Source: Pannonibacter phragmitetus_B (GTDB lineage Bacteria; Pseudomonadota; Alphaproteobacteria; Rhizobiales; Stappiaceae). From it: 64,000 nucleotides of DNA. The notes under the pieces are model-generated. The model saw nothing but the letters and a program-made list of their open reading frames with translations, had not been told where the DNA came from and ran no database searches. Location: the NCBI RefSeq assembly GCF_050510895.1, contig NZ_JBNINT010000002.1, positions 1-64,000 of the forward strand, read 5' to 3'. Below, one piece after another: positions 16,470-28,870 of the stretch (position 1 is its first letter; every line of letters begins with the position of its first letter). Position numbers and translations under genes: made by a program.

Positions 16470-18788
16470 TCAGAACTTCACGTTGAAGGCGGCGGAGAAG
16501 GTGCGCCCGGCGCCGGTTTGCAGTTCCAGCGGGTTCTGGCTGGCAATGGACGTGGTGGGGCGCAGGGTCATGCCCGCTGCGGAGGCCTCGAAATAACGGG
16601 TGTCGAACACGTTCTTCACCCCCACATCGAAGGACGCCATCCCGCTGACCTTCCAGCTGGCGAAGAGATCCAGCAGCGCATAGCCGCCCGGCTTGAAGCC
16701 ATCGGCCTCGCCCACCTTGTAGACGGGGCTCGCCAGGGTCGTCACCGCATCCAGCGTCAGGTTGTAGTCCGGGATCGCGTAGCTGAGGCCCAGCACCGCC
16801 GTCAGCGGCGGCAGCGTGTGCGCCGTGGTGTCCGCATCCGCCGAGACATTCTGGATGCCCTTCTGCCAGGACAGGCTGGCGGTGGCTGTCAGGTCCTGCG
16901 TCAGGCTGTAGGCGCCTTCCACCTCGATGCCCCAGACCTGTACCTTCGACAGATTGCGGTAGGTGTAGTCGCTGGTGCCCGGCGGGTTGTAGAAGCTCTG
17001 AATAAAGTCCGTGTAGCGGGCGTGGAACGCGGTGACGGCGACATAGCCATCATTGAGTTCCGCACGGGCCCCGGCCTCCAGCGAGCGCACATATTCAGGC
17101 TTCAGGTCCATCGCCGGTGTCAGATTGAAGAAGGTGCCGGGCACGGAGGTGTAGAGCTGCTGGGCGGTCGGCATCTTGAAGCCCTCGCCATATTTGCCCC
17201 AGACGGACCAGGTCTGATCCACCCGGTAAAGCGCGCCGAGGCTTTTCAGAAGCTCGTTGTCCTGCCGCACGAACGGCGGGGAGCCTGCCACCAGCTTGTA
17301 GTCGGCATCGGGCTTGGGCTCGATGCGGTAGGTGGCAAAGCGCAGGCCCGGTGTCAGTTCCAGCTTGCCGTCGAACAGGCCGATCTTGTCCTGAAGATAG
17401 ACGTCCGCCCGGCGGGTTTCCGCATTGGCGAAGTTGAAGCCCCCGGCCCGCGCCTCGGTCACCGCGCCGGTAACGAGGTTGGTGGTGCGGTCACGGCGGA
17501 CATAGTCCTGCGTGGAGTAGTCGCCATCAAAGCCGAAGGTCAGCTCATGCGACAGCGCACCGGTGGCAAAACCCTTGGTGGCTTGCAGGTCGAGTTCGTA
17601 GAAGTCTTCCGAATAGCCGAGCAAATCCTCGGTCGTGTAGGCCTGCCGGGCAGAGGTAACACCGCGCTGAAGGCCGCTGCGGTCATACTTGTGCGGGGCA
17701 TAGGCGAAGGAGGTCTTCAGCGAGTCCAGCAGGCCATTTTCCGGCGTCCACTGGTGCTCCACGCCGAAACGGTGGCGTGTCAGCTCCAGCTTGCGGTCAT
17801 AGGAGGAGAGCGTGCTGCCATTGGTCTGGCGGCCAAGGGTGCGGGTGTAGTCCACATCCGTGTCCCGGCGCATCATGTCGGCGGAAAGCTCCAGCCGGTG
17901 TTCGGTGCTGGGTGTCCAGACGAACTTGAGCATACCGCGGTAGCTGTCGGTGCCCATCTTGTCGAGCTTGTTGCAGGGCAGCTGCCCGGCTGCCAGATTG
18001 CGCGGGCAGCCATAGAGGCCGCCATCGGCGCGGGCGTTGGAGAGCCGCGCCTCATGCGCCGACTGGCGGGACACCGCCGCCAGAACGGCGAATGTGTCGG
18101 ACCAGCGCTGCGCAAACACACCTGATGCGGTGCCCGAGCCGTTGAGGCTGTCATAGGCAAGCCTGCCCTGCCCGCCCATGCTGCGGCCCTTGAGCACGTC
18201 TTCCGGGTCCAGTGTTTCCACCGCGACGATGCCGCCAAGGGCATCCGCGCCCCACAGTACGGAGGCCGGGCCGCGCACCACCTCGACCTGCCGAACGAAG
18301 TTGAGATCCAGATAATCGCGGGTGCCGTCGGTGATGCGCTCGGCCACGCGTGAGCCATCCACCAGCATCTGCACCCGGTTGCCGCCGACGCCGCGCACGG
18401 TGAAGCCGCTGAAGGTGTTGAACGGATCGGTGGCGCTGGTCTGCCGGGCCACGGTGACGCCGGGCAGATAGCGCGTCAGCTGCTGCATGTCGGAAATGCC
18501 CAGCCGCTCGATATCCGCGCCCGTGACGACGGACACATGCGCGGGAACATCCAGAACCGCCGTTTCCTGCCGGTCAGCGAAAAGGGTGACGCGGCTGAGC
18601 TGGGTGATCAGCCCCTGCGCGTCAGCCTTTGCCTGCGCTTCAGCAGCCGCAGCGCCCGGTTGGGCGGCGGTTTGGGTCTCGGCCTGAGTCCCGGATTGCG
18701 CAAGGGCGTGGCCTTGCTGCGCGCACAGGAGGGCGAGGCCGGCGCAGCCCGCCAGCCAGAGGGCATTGCGCCCCTCGTATCTCGACAT
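16470..18788 (-). CDS. TonB-dependent haem/haemoglobin-type outer-membrane receptor
   Basis: 772-aa receptor. The signal peptide (LWLAGCAGLALLCAQQGHALAQ) precedes a TonB-box-like VTLFA and a plug domain (VPAHVSVVTGADIERLG, VRQVEVVRGPASVLWGADALGG). A 22-strand-type barrel follows and ends in the aromatic terminal residue (AAFNVKF). The arrangement resembles the haemoglobin/transferrin/lactoferrin receptor family. It is the first gene of the reverse operon with the ABC, HemS-like and ChaN-like genes. A sigma70-like promoter is visible upstream at 18904-18932. Haem is the favoured ligand from its partners, but another chelate is possible. Confidence 0.85.
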   Translation of the reverse strand: MSRYEGRNALWLAGCAGLALLCAQQGHALAQSGTQAETQTAAQPGAAAAEAQAKADAQGLITQLSRVTLFADRQETAVLDVPAHVSVVTGADIERLGISDMQQLTRYLPGVTVARQTSATDPFNTFSGFTVRGVGGNRVQMLVDGSRVAERITDGTRDYLDLNFVRQVEVVRGPASVLWGADALGGIVAVETLDPEDVLKGRSMGGQGRLAYDSLNGSGTASGVFAQRWSDTFAVLAAVSRQSAHEARLSNARADGGLYGCPRNLAAGQLPCNKLDKMGTDSYRGMLKFVWTPSTEHRLELSADMMRRDTDVDYTRTLGRQTNGSTLSSYDRKLELTRHRFGVEHQWTPENGLLDSLKTSFAYAPHKYDRSGLQRGVTSARQAYTTEDLLGYSEDFYELDLQATKGFATGALSHELTFGFDGDYSTQDYVRRDRTTNLVTGAVTEARAGGFNFANAETRRADVYLQDKIGLFDGKLELTPGLRFATYRIEPKPDADYKLVAGSPPFVRQDNELLKSLGALYRVDQTWSVWGKYGEGFKMPTAQQLYTSVPGTFFNLTPAMDLKPEYVRSLEAGARAELNDGYVAVTAFHARYTDFIQSFYNPPGTSDYTYRNLSKVQVWGIEVEGAYSLTQDLTATASLSWQKGIQNVSADADTTAHTLPPLTAVLGLSYAIPDYNLTLDAVTTLASPVYKVGEADGFKPGGYALLDLFASWKVSGMASFDVGVKNVFDTRYFEASAAGMTLRPTTSIASQNPLELQTGAGRTFSAAFNVKF

Positions 18789-18903
18789 GAAAATAGCTCC
18801 CCGGCAGCTCCCCGCTGTGCGGATGGAGCCGGTCTACAGTGTGACTGCTTGCTTTGGGCTGGCTGGGATGACCGGCACAGGTTCAGCCGGTCATGTACAT
18901 GCC

Positions 18904-18932
18904 GGGATATAAAACATGATATTAAGAGTCAA
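18904..18932 (-). promoter_or_regulatory. candidate promoter of the TonB-receptor operon
   Basis: On the minus strand TTGACT (18932-18927) is followed after 17 bases by TATCCC (18909-18904), about 115 bases before the receptor start. The stretch is distinctly AT-rich, where an iron-responsive repressor could bind, but no clear Irr or RirA box could be assigned. Confidence 0.45.
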
Positions 18933-18990
18933 GTATTAATTATGGCGTGATGATGACACCCGCCGGACCGGGCTTTCCACCTGCGCAAGG

Positions 18991-19024
18991 AAAAACCGCC
19001 CGGATGGCTGGCATCCGGGCGGTT
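18991..19024 (-). terminator. rho-independent terminator after autotransporter 1
   Basis: A perfect 13-bp stem (AACCGCCCGGATG, 18994-19006, pairing with 19012-19024) with loop GCTGG, followed on the minus strand by a T run. The same hairpin occurs after the other two autotransporters. Confidence 0.85.
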
Positions 19025-19046
19025 CTGGTATCGGGTTTGCTGAAGA

Positions 19047-22000
19047 TCAGAACTTCATGCGCAGGTTGCCCTTGACGCTGTGGTCGCTGGCCTTGGCCGC
19101 CAGCTCGCCCTGATAAGCGAGCGTGAGGTCCACTTTCTCCGTCATCGTCATCGAAACGCCGGTGCCAACCAGGAACGCATCGCGGTCCAGCGCCCGGCCC
19201 TGAATGGCGAAGGGGCTGCTGCCTGCGAAAGCCATGCTCATGAGGGGCGTGATATCGCCGAAGGCGTGGCGCCAAGCCAGCTCACCCGTGAGCCGGACGG
19301 GGATGCCCTGAAGCCCGGTCTGCACCGCGCCGCGCACACCCACGGTGGAGAAAGCAGTGTCCATCGCCTTGCTCCGCCCGGACAGCGCCGCGCTGCCGCC
19401 GGTTTCCGTAAAGCTCGCCCCGTCCTGATGCACCAGCGCAAGACCGGTGAAGCCTTCCACGAAAGCCCCTGCATCACGCCGCTGAACATCTGGCCATAGG
19501 CCAGTTCGCCGAAGCCCTGCACTTGCCCGGTGTCATAGTCAGCTTCAAGCCTCTGGGAAATGTTGCCGAAGCTGACGTTGCGCCGGGTCGAGATGTCCTG
19601 CCAGCTGTAGCTTGCACCGCCGCGCAGAGACACAGCACCCCAGTCCGTGGCGTCGAAATCATAGCTGCCGTACACGCCTGCATGATAGCCCGAGACAGTG
19701 GCCGTGGAGGCGAGCTCCTTGCCATCCAGATAGCTGCCGGTATAGCCGGCAAACACACCCGCCATGGCGTTGTCCGTGGGCTTTGCCTCGATGCCCGCCA
19801 TCAGCCCGCCGGTGTTGCGGCTGAAGCCAGGCATTGAACCGGAGGAGCGCTCCTTGCCGAAGCTGCCGAGCGCCTCACCCCAGACACGGGCCCCGGTGAA
19901 GCTGAAGTCACCGCCCTGGAAGCGCTGATTGAAGGACTCGTTCGTCAGGCGCTTGACCGCCGTCTGACCCACCTGCGTGCTGCCCGAAAGGATCTGGCTC
20001 AGAACGGCGCCCTGTGCTTCGCCGGAGAGCTGGGCAAAGGCATTGCGCGCGCCCTGGGGTGACAGGCCAGTCACGGCCTTTTTCACATCCGAGGAGTCCG
20101 GCAGGTTCGCGGTGCTGTGCGCCGCGGCCTTGTGGTTGACGGTGGCCGCAAGCTCGGCAAAGCTGACGCTGTTTCGCAGCAGCATCAGCTTCAGATCTGT
20201 TGACGAGTAGCTGAAGGCAGCATCCAGGAAGGCGAAGTTGGTCAGGAGAACGTGATCAAACCGGCCGGAAATGTTCTGCGCGCTCAGGATGGTGTAGATG
20301 GTCGAGGGGGCATAGCTGCCTTGTTCGGCATTCACCTGCAGCTGCGTGCCGCTGGCGATGGTGACCTGCCCTGTCGAGGTCAGAAGGTCAGAGCCTCCGG
20401 CGGCCGCCGTCTCCACCGCAAAGACCGAGCCCGTTGCAAACGTCACATTGCCGTTCACCGTGATCGTGCCGAGGGAGTTTCCGGGGGACACGGTGCTGCC
20501 ATAGCCTGCATTGACCGAGCCGACCGAGCCGTTGCCGCCAAGGGTGCCCAGGGCGTAGAGCGTCACGGACGCATTGCTGAGGCTCGCGCCATTCAGCCGG
20601 ACCGTTGCATCAAGAACCCCGATCTGGCCGCCGTATGAGCTGGCAAAGGACGCCGTGCCGCCGCCGATCACACTCACGGTGCCGGGGCCCGTGATATTCG
20701 CACCCACCGTATAGGCATCCGAGCGGTTGAAGAGCAGCGTTCCCTTGTTGTTGACGCTGCCTGAGAGGCTGCCGGATGTGCCGCCAATGCCAATACTCAG
20801 GCTGCGGCCGGTGGCAATTTCCGTCCCGCCGGAATGCGAGACATCGCCAGTCAGGAACAGCGTGCCGCCGCCGGTTTGCTGCACCGTGCCCGTGCCGCTG
20901 ATGTTGCCCCCGAAAACCGTTGCATCGGAGCGGTTGAACACAAGCGCGGCGTTGTTGGTGACATTCCCCGTGCCAAGCGAACCGGACGTGCCGGCGTTGC
21001 CCACCTGCAGCGTGCCGGCGGAAATGGTGGTGCCGCCGGAATAGCCGCCGGTACCGGTGAGAACCAGCGCGCCGCCGCCCGACTTCACCAGCCCGCCGGA
21101 ACCGCTCAGTGCGCCGGTCAATGTCAGGCCAGAGGAGGCCGCGACATCAAACTGGCCCGCGCTGGTGAAGACCATGGACCGGGCGGTCGAGAAGCTGGTG
21201 GTTGTGGACAGCGTGCCGCCACCGAAGGTGACGCTCCCGCTTGCCGCGCCAAGGTTGCTGTCCGAGGTGACCGCGAGCGTGCCCGCGTTCAGCTGTGTGC
21301 CGCCGCTGTAGGTGTTGGCGCCTGACAGGGTCAGCGTGCCGCTGCCAGACTTGATGAGGCTGCCGCTGCCGGAGACCAGATTGGAGAGGGTGTAACTGGC
21401 TGTCTGATCCATGGTCAGCGTGCCGGTGACGGAAATGCCGCCGTCCAGCACAGCGCCTGAACCAAGGGTGAGGGTGTTGCTGCCGCCGGTGAACTCGAGG
21501 GCAAATGCTCTCGTCACATTGTCGGCCGCCAGACCTCCCCGGATGATGTTGTTGTTGACGACGGTGAGGCCCGATCCCTTGATGCCGGACCCGCCGGTCA
21601 ACCCGTGGCCGCCAGTGATCGTGCCTGCGTTGTTGACCGTGGACATGGTGGCCTGAATGCCGGCGCCGCCCGACCCTTGCGCAGCACCAGTTCCACCGGC
21701 ACCGCCCTGAACCTGCGCGCCGGAGCTGACCGTCAGCACAGTGAGGTTCTGGCCAGCAAGAATACCGGCGCCGCCATCGCCGCCGTTGCCGCTGGCGGGG
21801 GACGTGCCCTGAGGAAACAAGATGGCACCTCCAGCCCCGCCGGGGCCGCCTGTGCCGCCCACAATGGTTGCCCCGCCCACTATTGTATAGGTGCCCGGGG
21901 AGCCAGTGGCGACGCCAGCGCCACCCTCGCCGCCGCCGCCGCCGCCACCGACAATCATCGGCCCGGTATCCGGCATGAACGGCAGACTCTCGCCTGCCTG

Positions 22001-22384
22001 TCCCTGGCCACCCGCGCCACCGGTGCTGCTGTGCACATCCGCACTGCCACCAGACGCGTTGGCCGTGAAGCCATGTGTGCCACCGGTACCGCCGTGCCCG
22101 CCACGGCCCGGAAAGAATTCCATGACAATGGCTCGCCCCTCAGCTCCCGGCTGACCGGCATTGCCCCCAGAGGCGCCGCCCGTGCCGCCCTGTCCGCCAA
22201 AGGTAAACTGATTGATTTGCTGGCCCAAACCACCCGCGCCACCACCGGCCAGCGCTGCGTTCGAGGCAAGGCTGAGAGCCAGCGCGCTCGTCAGAAGGAG
22301 GCCGTTGCGCAAGGCCGCATGGCGCGGGCGCGCCGCACATGACAGAGCCGGCCCACGTTCGGTCGCTTTGCGGATTTCGCGCAT
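19047..22384 (-). CDS. autotransporter 1, Gly-rich head with PATR repeats (one frameshift)
   Basis: About 1,110 aa. A long basic N-terminus leads into the signal core GLLLTSALALSLASNAALA, then a Gly-rich low-complexity head (about residues 45-265). Passenger-associated transport repeats follow, of the form GSGTLTLSGANTYSGGTxLNAGTL, forming a beta-helix. The C-terminal autotransporter barrel ends in RMKF. The frame breaks in CCCC 19466-19469; one more base gives GAFVEGFTGLALVHQDG. Minus-strand GGAGG precedes the start. It is the shortest of the three paralogues and lacks the LQFWNG segment seen in the other two. A surface adhesin role is inferred from the family. Confidence 0.9.
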
Positions 22385-22730
22385 TCATGCCTCCAGCAGG
22401 ATCAATCATCAGGCCAGCCACGGCTTCTGGCCGAACCCGGACGGCAAGTTCAAAAAACAACAATCTTCTTTCATTGATAAATATATACTGGAAACTTGTC
22501 AACATTTACGAAAATTAACGCAAGACAAACAACCTTAACAAGATGTTAACTGGGCATGTATTTTGAACACTTACTCATGTTCAATGATTTAATATTTTAT
22601 TAATTGATCGAAATAACACTCTGTTCACCATGTTCATCAGAGCAAACTGAAGTCCCGGATTTTTCCTGAACAGAAGCCCTGACGGCACGTCCCGGCAGGA
22701 AATATGCGGCAACGCCTCTTCCACCTGCGC
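22385..22730. other. AT-rich upstream region of autotransporter 1
   Basis: This stretch has no gene. Positions 22450-22640 are strongly AT-rich against the GC-rich surroundings, as expected for the promoter of the reverse-strand autotransporter 1. I could not fix a single -35/-10 pair. Confidence 0.5.
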
Positions 22731-22764
22731 AAAAAACGCCCGGATGGCTGGCATCCGGGCGTTT
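22731..22764 (-). terminator. rho-independent terminator after autotransporter 2
   Basis: A perfect 13-bp stem, AAACGCCCGGATG (22734-22746) with 22752-22764, loop GCTGG, and a T run on the minus strand. Nearly identical to the hairpins at 18991 and 29906. Confidence 0.85.
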
Positions 22765-22788
22765 CTGGAGATTGGTTTTGCGGAAGGC

Positions 22789-25700
22789 TCAGAACCTCAG
22801 GCGGAAGCTGCCCTTGACGCTGTGGTCCGTGGCTTTGGCCGCCAGTTCGCCCTGATAGGCGAGCGTGAGGTCCAGCTTTTCCGTCATCGTCATCGAAACG
22901 CTGGTGCCGATCAGGAACGCGTCGCGGTCCAGCGCCCGGCCACGGATGGCGAAGGGATTGCCACCGGCCAGAACCATGGTCTGGGTTGCGGCAACATCCC
23001 CAAAGGCATGGCGCCAGGCGAACTCGCCCGTCAGCCGGACGGGAATGCCCTGAACCCCGGTCTGCAGCGCACCGCGCACACCCACCGTGGAGAAGGCCGT
23101 TTCCAGAGACTTGCCCCGGCCGGTCAAGGCGGCGGTACCACCGGTTTCGCTGAACTTCGCGCCGTCCTGATGCACCAGCGCAAGGCCGGTGAAGCCTTCC
23201 ACGAAAGCGCCCTGCATCACGCCGCTGAACATGTGGCCATAGGCCAGCTCGCCGAAGCCCTGCACCTGGCCGGTGTCATAATCAGAGTCCAGCCGCTGCG
23301 AGATGCTGGCGAAATTGACATTGCGCCGTGTGGAGAAGTCCTGCCAGCTGTAGGCCGCACCGCCGCGCAGCGACAGGGCGCCCATGTCCGTGGCGGCAAA
23401 GTCATAGCTGCCGTAAATGCCGGCGTGATAGGCCGACACGGTTGCGGTGGAGCCAAGCGGCTTGCTGTCCAGATAGCTGCCCGTGTAACCGGCCATGACG
23501 CCCGCGAGCGCCTGATCCGTGGGCCTCGCCTCGATGCCTGCGATCAGGCCGCCCATGTTGCGGCTGAAGCCGAAGGCCGTGTCCGCCGCCCGTGAGCGGC
23601 CGAAGCTGCCAAGCGCCTCACCCCAGACGCGCGTGCCTTCAAAGGCAAGGTCGCCGCCCTCGAACCGGCGGTCGAACGCTTCCTGCGTCAGCCGCTTGAG
23701 GGCCGTGCCGCGCACAATGGCGCTGTCTTCCAGCATCTGCCCGGCCGCAGAGGCATGCAGTTCGCCCGAGAGCTGGTTGAAGGCATTGCGCGCCCCTTCG
23801 GCAGACAGGCCGGTCACTGCGGTCTTCAGACCGGACGAGCCCACAAGGCTCTCCAGACCGGAAGCCGTGGAGCCGGCATTCGGCGTGTCCGTAACATCGG
23901 GAAGGGCGGTGCTGTTGCGCGTCAGCGTCAGCAGCACATCCGTCGCCGAATAGCCGAGCTCCGCTGTCAGGAAGGCGAAGTTGGTGGTGACCACCGGATT
24001 GAACTGGCCGGACACGCTGGCGCCGCTCACGATGCTGTAGGTGGTGGAAGCGGAGTAAGTGCCGCTTTCGGCCAGCACGCGCACCGATGCGCCGCTGTCG
24101 ATGGTCACTGCGCCCGTGGCGATCACACGGTCGGATGTGCCATTGGCATTGACTTCCACCTCATAGACGGACCCTGCCCCGAAGGACACCGGCCCGGCCA
24201 CGTTGATGGTGCCGATGGAATTGCCCGGTGCGATGATGCCGCCGGACAGAACCGTCAGGCTGGCGACGGTGCCATTGCCCGCGAGGGTGCCCGTCTGTCC
24301 GGCGAGGCCGCCGAGTGTAACGGGAGATCCCGTCAGTCCATTGCCGGACAGCACCAGCTTCGCATCAGTCACAGCCGTGGAACCGGAATAGGTGCCTGCA
24401 AACTCCACCCGGCCGCTGCCCTTGAAGTCGATGCGGCCCGAACCGGTGACTGTGCCCGGCACCGTGTAATTGTCGGACCGGTTGAAGACCAGTGTTCCGT
24501 TGTTGACGATGGGCCCTGTGACTTCACCCGTGGTGCCGCCATCGCCGAGCTGCAGCGTGCCCGAGGAGATGGTCGTTGCGCCCGTGACATCCACCTTGCC
24601 GGTGACAACAAGCGTGCCGCTGCCCGCCTGTTCCAGCGTGCCCGTGCCAGTCATGTTGCCTGCGAAGGTCACCACATCCGAGCGGTTGAAGACCAGTGCG
24701 CCATTGTTGACGATATCTCCCGCGCCGAGCGTGCCGGAGGTATGGCTATCGCCCACAACCAGCGTGCCTGCGGAAATCGTGGTGCCGCCGGTATAGCTGC
24801 TGGTACCCAGCAGATAAAGCGCGCCGTCGCCCGTCTTCACCAGGCCGCCGGTGCCCGAGAGCGTACCGTACAGGAGCAGATTGGACGAGGCAGCCACATC
24901 AAACCGGCCCGCGCTGTTGAAGACCATGTTGCGGGCAGAAGAGAACCCAGCCGCCGCCGCCAGCGTGCCGCCGTTGAAGGTGATGCTGCCGCTCGTATCG
25001 CCAAGATTGTGATCGCCAGTGACAGACAGTGTGCCTGCATTCAGGAACGTGCCGCCGGTATAGGCGTTGGCGCCGGACAGGATGACGGTGCCCGCGCCGG
25101 TCTTGTTGACAGCACCGGCACCGGTGACGGTGGTGGCAATGGTGGCCGTGAGGCCATTGTCGATGCGCAGCTCCATGCCGCCGGAACCAGCCACGAGAGA
25201 ACCGGTGCCGCTCAGCGTGTAGCCATCGGTGGCGAATTGCAGGCCTGCCGCAGTCTGGTTGCCGGTCACCGTGACCGTGCCGCCGGACGGGCCGGCGAAC
25301 ACGGCCGTCAGGTCAGCCCAGCTTGTGGCCACGTTGCCGGCCTGGCTGGTCCAGTTGGTGGTGTTGCTGTCCCACGTGCCGGAACCGCCGTTGACGGCGC
25401 CATTGGCCGTGGTCTGTCCGCCGTTCCAGAACTGCAGGCCGGTGTAGCTCACAGCAAGGTTCACCTGCCCCGCCGTGCCGGTGGAAACCATCAGCTCGTA
25501 ACCGGCAGGCACATCGCCGAACACAAGGCCGTAGTCCGCCGTCAGCGTGCCGTAGTCGAACAGCCGGTAGGTGCCCGTGCCGAAATTGCTGCCTTTGATG
25601 ATGTTGAGAATACCGCTCAGCGACAGGCCGTTGGTGACGGACACCAGATCATTGACGCCGCCGCCCACAACGCCCGGCGTGTCCAGCTCAAAGGTGACCT

Positions 25701-28700
25701 TGCTGCCGTCATTCATCACAAGGCTGGAAACCGTCAGCGTGCCGGGGCTGCTGCCGGGGCTGAGCGTGCCTGCCATCTCCACGGTCACCGCACCACCAAT
25801 GGTGCCACTGCCGCCAAGCGTGGCGTTAGGCTGGACGGACACAGCGGTGTTGCCGAGCGCCCCGTCAACCTGAAGCGTGCCGCCGGCAACGAGCGTCGCG
25901 CCGGTATAGGTGTTCGTGCCGGACAGCGTCAGCGTGCCACTGCCGAGCTTGGTAAAGCCGCCGCCTGTGTTAGCGATAACACCGCTCAGCGTCACCTCGT
26001 TGCTGCCCGTATCGACAGTGTTGTTCGTGCCATAAAGGTAGACGCTGTTGCTGATCTCCGTGTTCCCGGTCACAGCCAGTGTGCCACTTTGCAACCCCAA
26101 TAAACCTGTACCCAGGTTGCCGCTTGAAGCAATGGAAAGGATACCGGCGTCGATCAAAATGGCACCGGTGTAGGAGTTCGTGCCAGACAGGGTCAGCGTG
26201 CCGCTGCCTGTTTTAGTCAGAAGCGTGTCAGCGCCAGAAATCGCGCCGCTCAGTGTCACCGCATTGCTGCCTATGTCGATAGTACTGATCCCATTCACAA
26301 TTGTCACAGCGTTGGCGATCGTCGCGGAACTGGTCACGGTCAGTGTACTATTGCTCAGCACCAGCTCGCCGGTGCCCAGGTTATTGCCGGAGGAAATGGA
26401 AAGCCTACTGTCGGAGACCGTTATGCCACCGGAATAGGTGTTCGTGCCGGACAGCACCAGCGTGCCGCTGCCGGCCTTGATCAGATTGCCACTACCGCTG
26501 ACCACGCCGCTCAGGGTCAGGACATTGCCGCCGGTATCAACAGTGCTGTTGGTGCCCGCAAGAACAACAGCATTGTCAATCGTCGCGACGGCGCCAGTCA
26601 CGGCAAAGGTGCCGCCGTTCAGCACCAGCGCCCCTGCGCCAAGGTTGAGTCCGACGAAATGGACAGGGTGCCGCCGGAGATGGTCGTGGTGCCGGAATAG
26701 AAGTTGGTGCCGGAGAGAACGAGCGTGCCCGCACCGGTCTTGGTGAGAGAGCCGATGCCGAAAATCACACCGCTCAGTTCCGCGCTGACACCGGTGCCGG
26801 TGTTGATCACCTGGCTATTGTCATTGTTTATCAGCGCAATGTCGTTACTGAACCCGGCTGAGCCGTTCAGATCCAGCTGGCCGCCATCGAGCGCAACGGT
26901 ACTGCTGCCAAGGTTGCCGGAGGCGGAGACCGACAGGGTTCCCGCCGAAACCGTGAGCTGGCCGGAAAAGGTGTTTCCTGTCCTAGACAGGACAAGCGTT
27001 CCCGCGCCGGTCTTGATCAGATTGCCGGCGCCGGAAATCAGGCCGCTCAGGGCCGCCACTTCACCGGTGGCAACGTCTACGGTTCCAGAACTGCCCCCGA
27101 AGGCAATGGCATTGTCGATCGTCGTGGTGCCGGTGACGGCCAGCGTGCCACCGTTCAGCGTCAGCGCCCCGCTGCCAAGGTTGCTGTCCGAGGCGATGGA
27201 CAGGGTGCCGCCGGAGACCAGCGTGCTTCCAGTGTAGGCATTGTTGCCAGACAGGGTCAGAGTGCCCGTGCCGCTTCTGACCAGCGCGCCGCTGCCCGAA
27301 ATGATGCCGGAGTAGGAGGTAGTGTCAGATCCAGCGACCGCCAGAATGTTGGCATCGAGATTGATGTCACTCGTTCCCGACAGGGAGCCAACCGTTTCGC
27401 TGCTCTGCAATACAACCGTGCCGCCGGCCATCGTCAGCGAGGCTGTATCGCTTATGGCGGCTCCGCCGTAGAGGATTACGGTGCCTGCATTGACGGAGAG
27501 GCCGCCACTGTTGGTGTTGGTTCCGGACAAAGTAAGCGTGCCAGAACCACGCTTGATCAGCGTCCCGGATCCGGACATGTTGCCGGAGAACATCGTCGGA
27601 GCGCTGTTGTTCGTCGCCAGGGAAGCATTGAGAACGACGCTGCCGCTTCCCGCAATCGACCCTATATTCTCGGCACTGTTGACCTGAAACGTTGCCCCGC
27701 CATCGATGATGACTTGGCCATTATCCCAAAGGGCAACGCCGCCGGAGATCACCAGTGTTCCGGCGCTGACGGTCGTGGTGCCCGTATAAAAGTTCTCGCC
27801 GCTGAACGTCAGCGTGCCAGTTCCGGCCTTCACCACATTGCCGGTGCCGGAGATCCTGTTGCTCAGAACAAAATCGTCCGTCTGATCGATGGTCAGGTCA
27901 CCCGTTACGGAAACACCGCCCTCAAGCACCGCGCCCGAGACAAGGGTGAGCGTGTTGCTGCCACCGGTGAATTCAAGGGCCAGCCCCTCGTCACGTTATC
28001 GGCGGCCAAACCCCCACGGATGATCCAGTCGCTGGTGACGGTGAGGTTGGAGCCCTTGATGCCGGAACCACCGGTCAAGCCGTTGCCGCCAACGATTTCG
28101 CCGGAATTGTTGATCGTCGCCATCGAGGCCACGATGCCGGCGCCGCCGGCGCCAGCGGCACCAGCGGCACCGCTAAAGGCAGATGTGCCGCCCGCGCCGC
28201 CTGCACCGCCGTTGCCGCCCAGAACTCTCGACTCGTTCTCTACGGTCAGCGTGGTATTGGACGAGCTGACAAAGACACCCGTGCCGCCATCGCCGCCACC
28301 GCCGCCGCTGCCAGCGAAACCGGAGCCGGAAGTATTGCCACCGGCACCGCCCGCACCACCCGCACCACCTGAAATGACGCTCTCATTGCCAATGGTGTAG
28401 GAACCTGAAGTGCCGAGTACCAGCCCCGTGCCGCCCTCGCCACCACCACCGCCGCCGCCGCCGGCGCCGTTCGGAAACCCCGCAGGTGCACCTGCACCAC
28501 CAGCAACACCAGCTTGACCGGTGGTACCGGCGCTTACGTTAAGACCACCGCCAGTATCAGACACGGAGTTGCCTGCCGCGCCGCCATCGCCGCCGGCTCC
28601 ACCATTACCAGCGTCTGCATTACCCGTAGTTCCCACCTGACCGGCAACTCCCGCCGCGCCGCCTGCGCCGCCCTGTCCGCCAGGATTAAACTGGGAGCTC

Positions 28701-28870
28701 CCGCCAGCACCACCGGCCCCACCGCCGGCAAAGGCCGGAAGCGGCTGGGCAGCCATGGCCAGAACCACCGACGTGGTGAGCAGCAGACCGCTCCGGAGGG
28801 CCGCTTGGCGCGGGCGCGCCGCACCTGAAAGAGCACGCACAGTTTCGTTCACATGGCGGCGTTCGCGCAT
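22789..28870 (-). CDS. autotransporter 2, giant Gly-rich/PATR adhesin-like protein (two frameshifts)
   Basis: About 2,025 aa. The signal region resembles autotransporter 1 (SGAARPRQAALRSG, then a hydrophobic core ending PAFAGGG). A Gly-rich head of roughly 200 residues is followed by about a dozen PATR units (GAGTLVLSGTNxYSGxTTxSGGTLSI), a segment with LQFWNG and NWTSQAGN, further repeats, and a C-terminal barrel ending in RLRF. Frames are joined by one-base losses in CCCC 26631-26634 (repair gives LAQGALVLNGG) and CCCC 27984-27987 (repair gives NVTRGLALEFTGG). The C-terminal 900 residues are very close to autotransporter 3. It is followed by its own terminator, so it is probably a single-gene unit. 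Confidence 0.9.

Noticed and set aside
16464..18125. 553-codon plus-strand frame
   Set aside because: Antisense of the TonB receptor; no signal, motif or independent support.
23755..26103. 782-codon plus-strand frame, and similar long plus-strand frames in the autotransporter region
   Set aside because: Antisense of the PATR repeats; composition follows the complementary strand of Gly/Thr/Ser-rich coding sequence.
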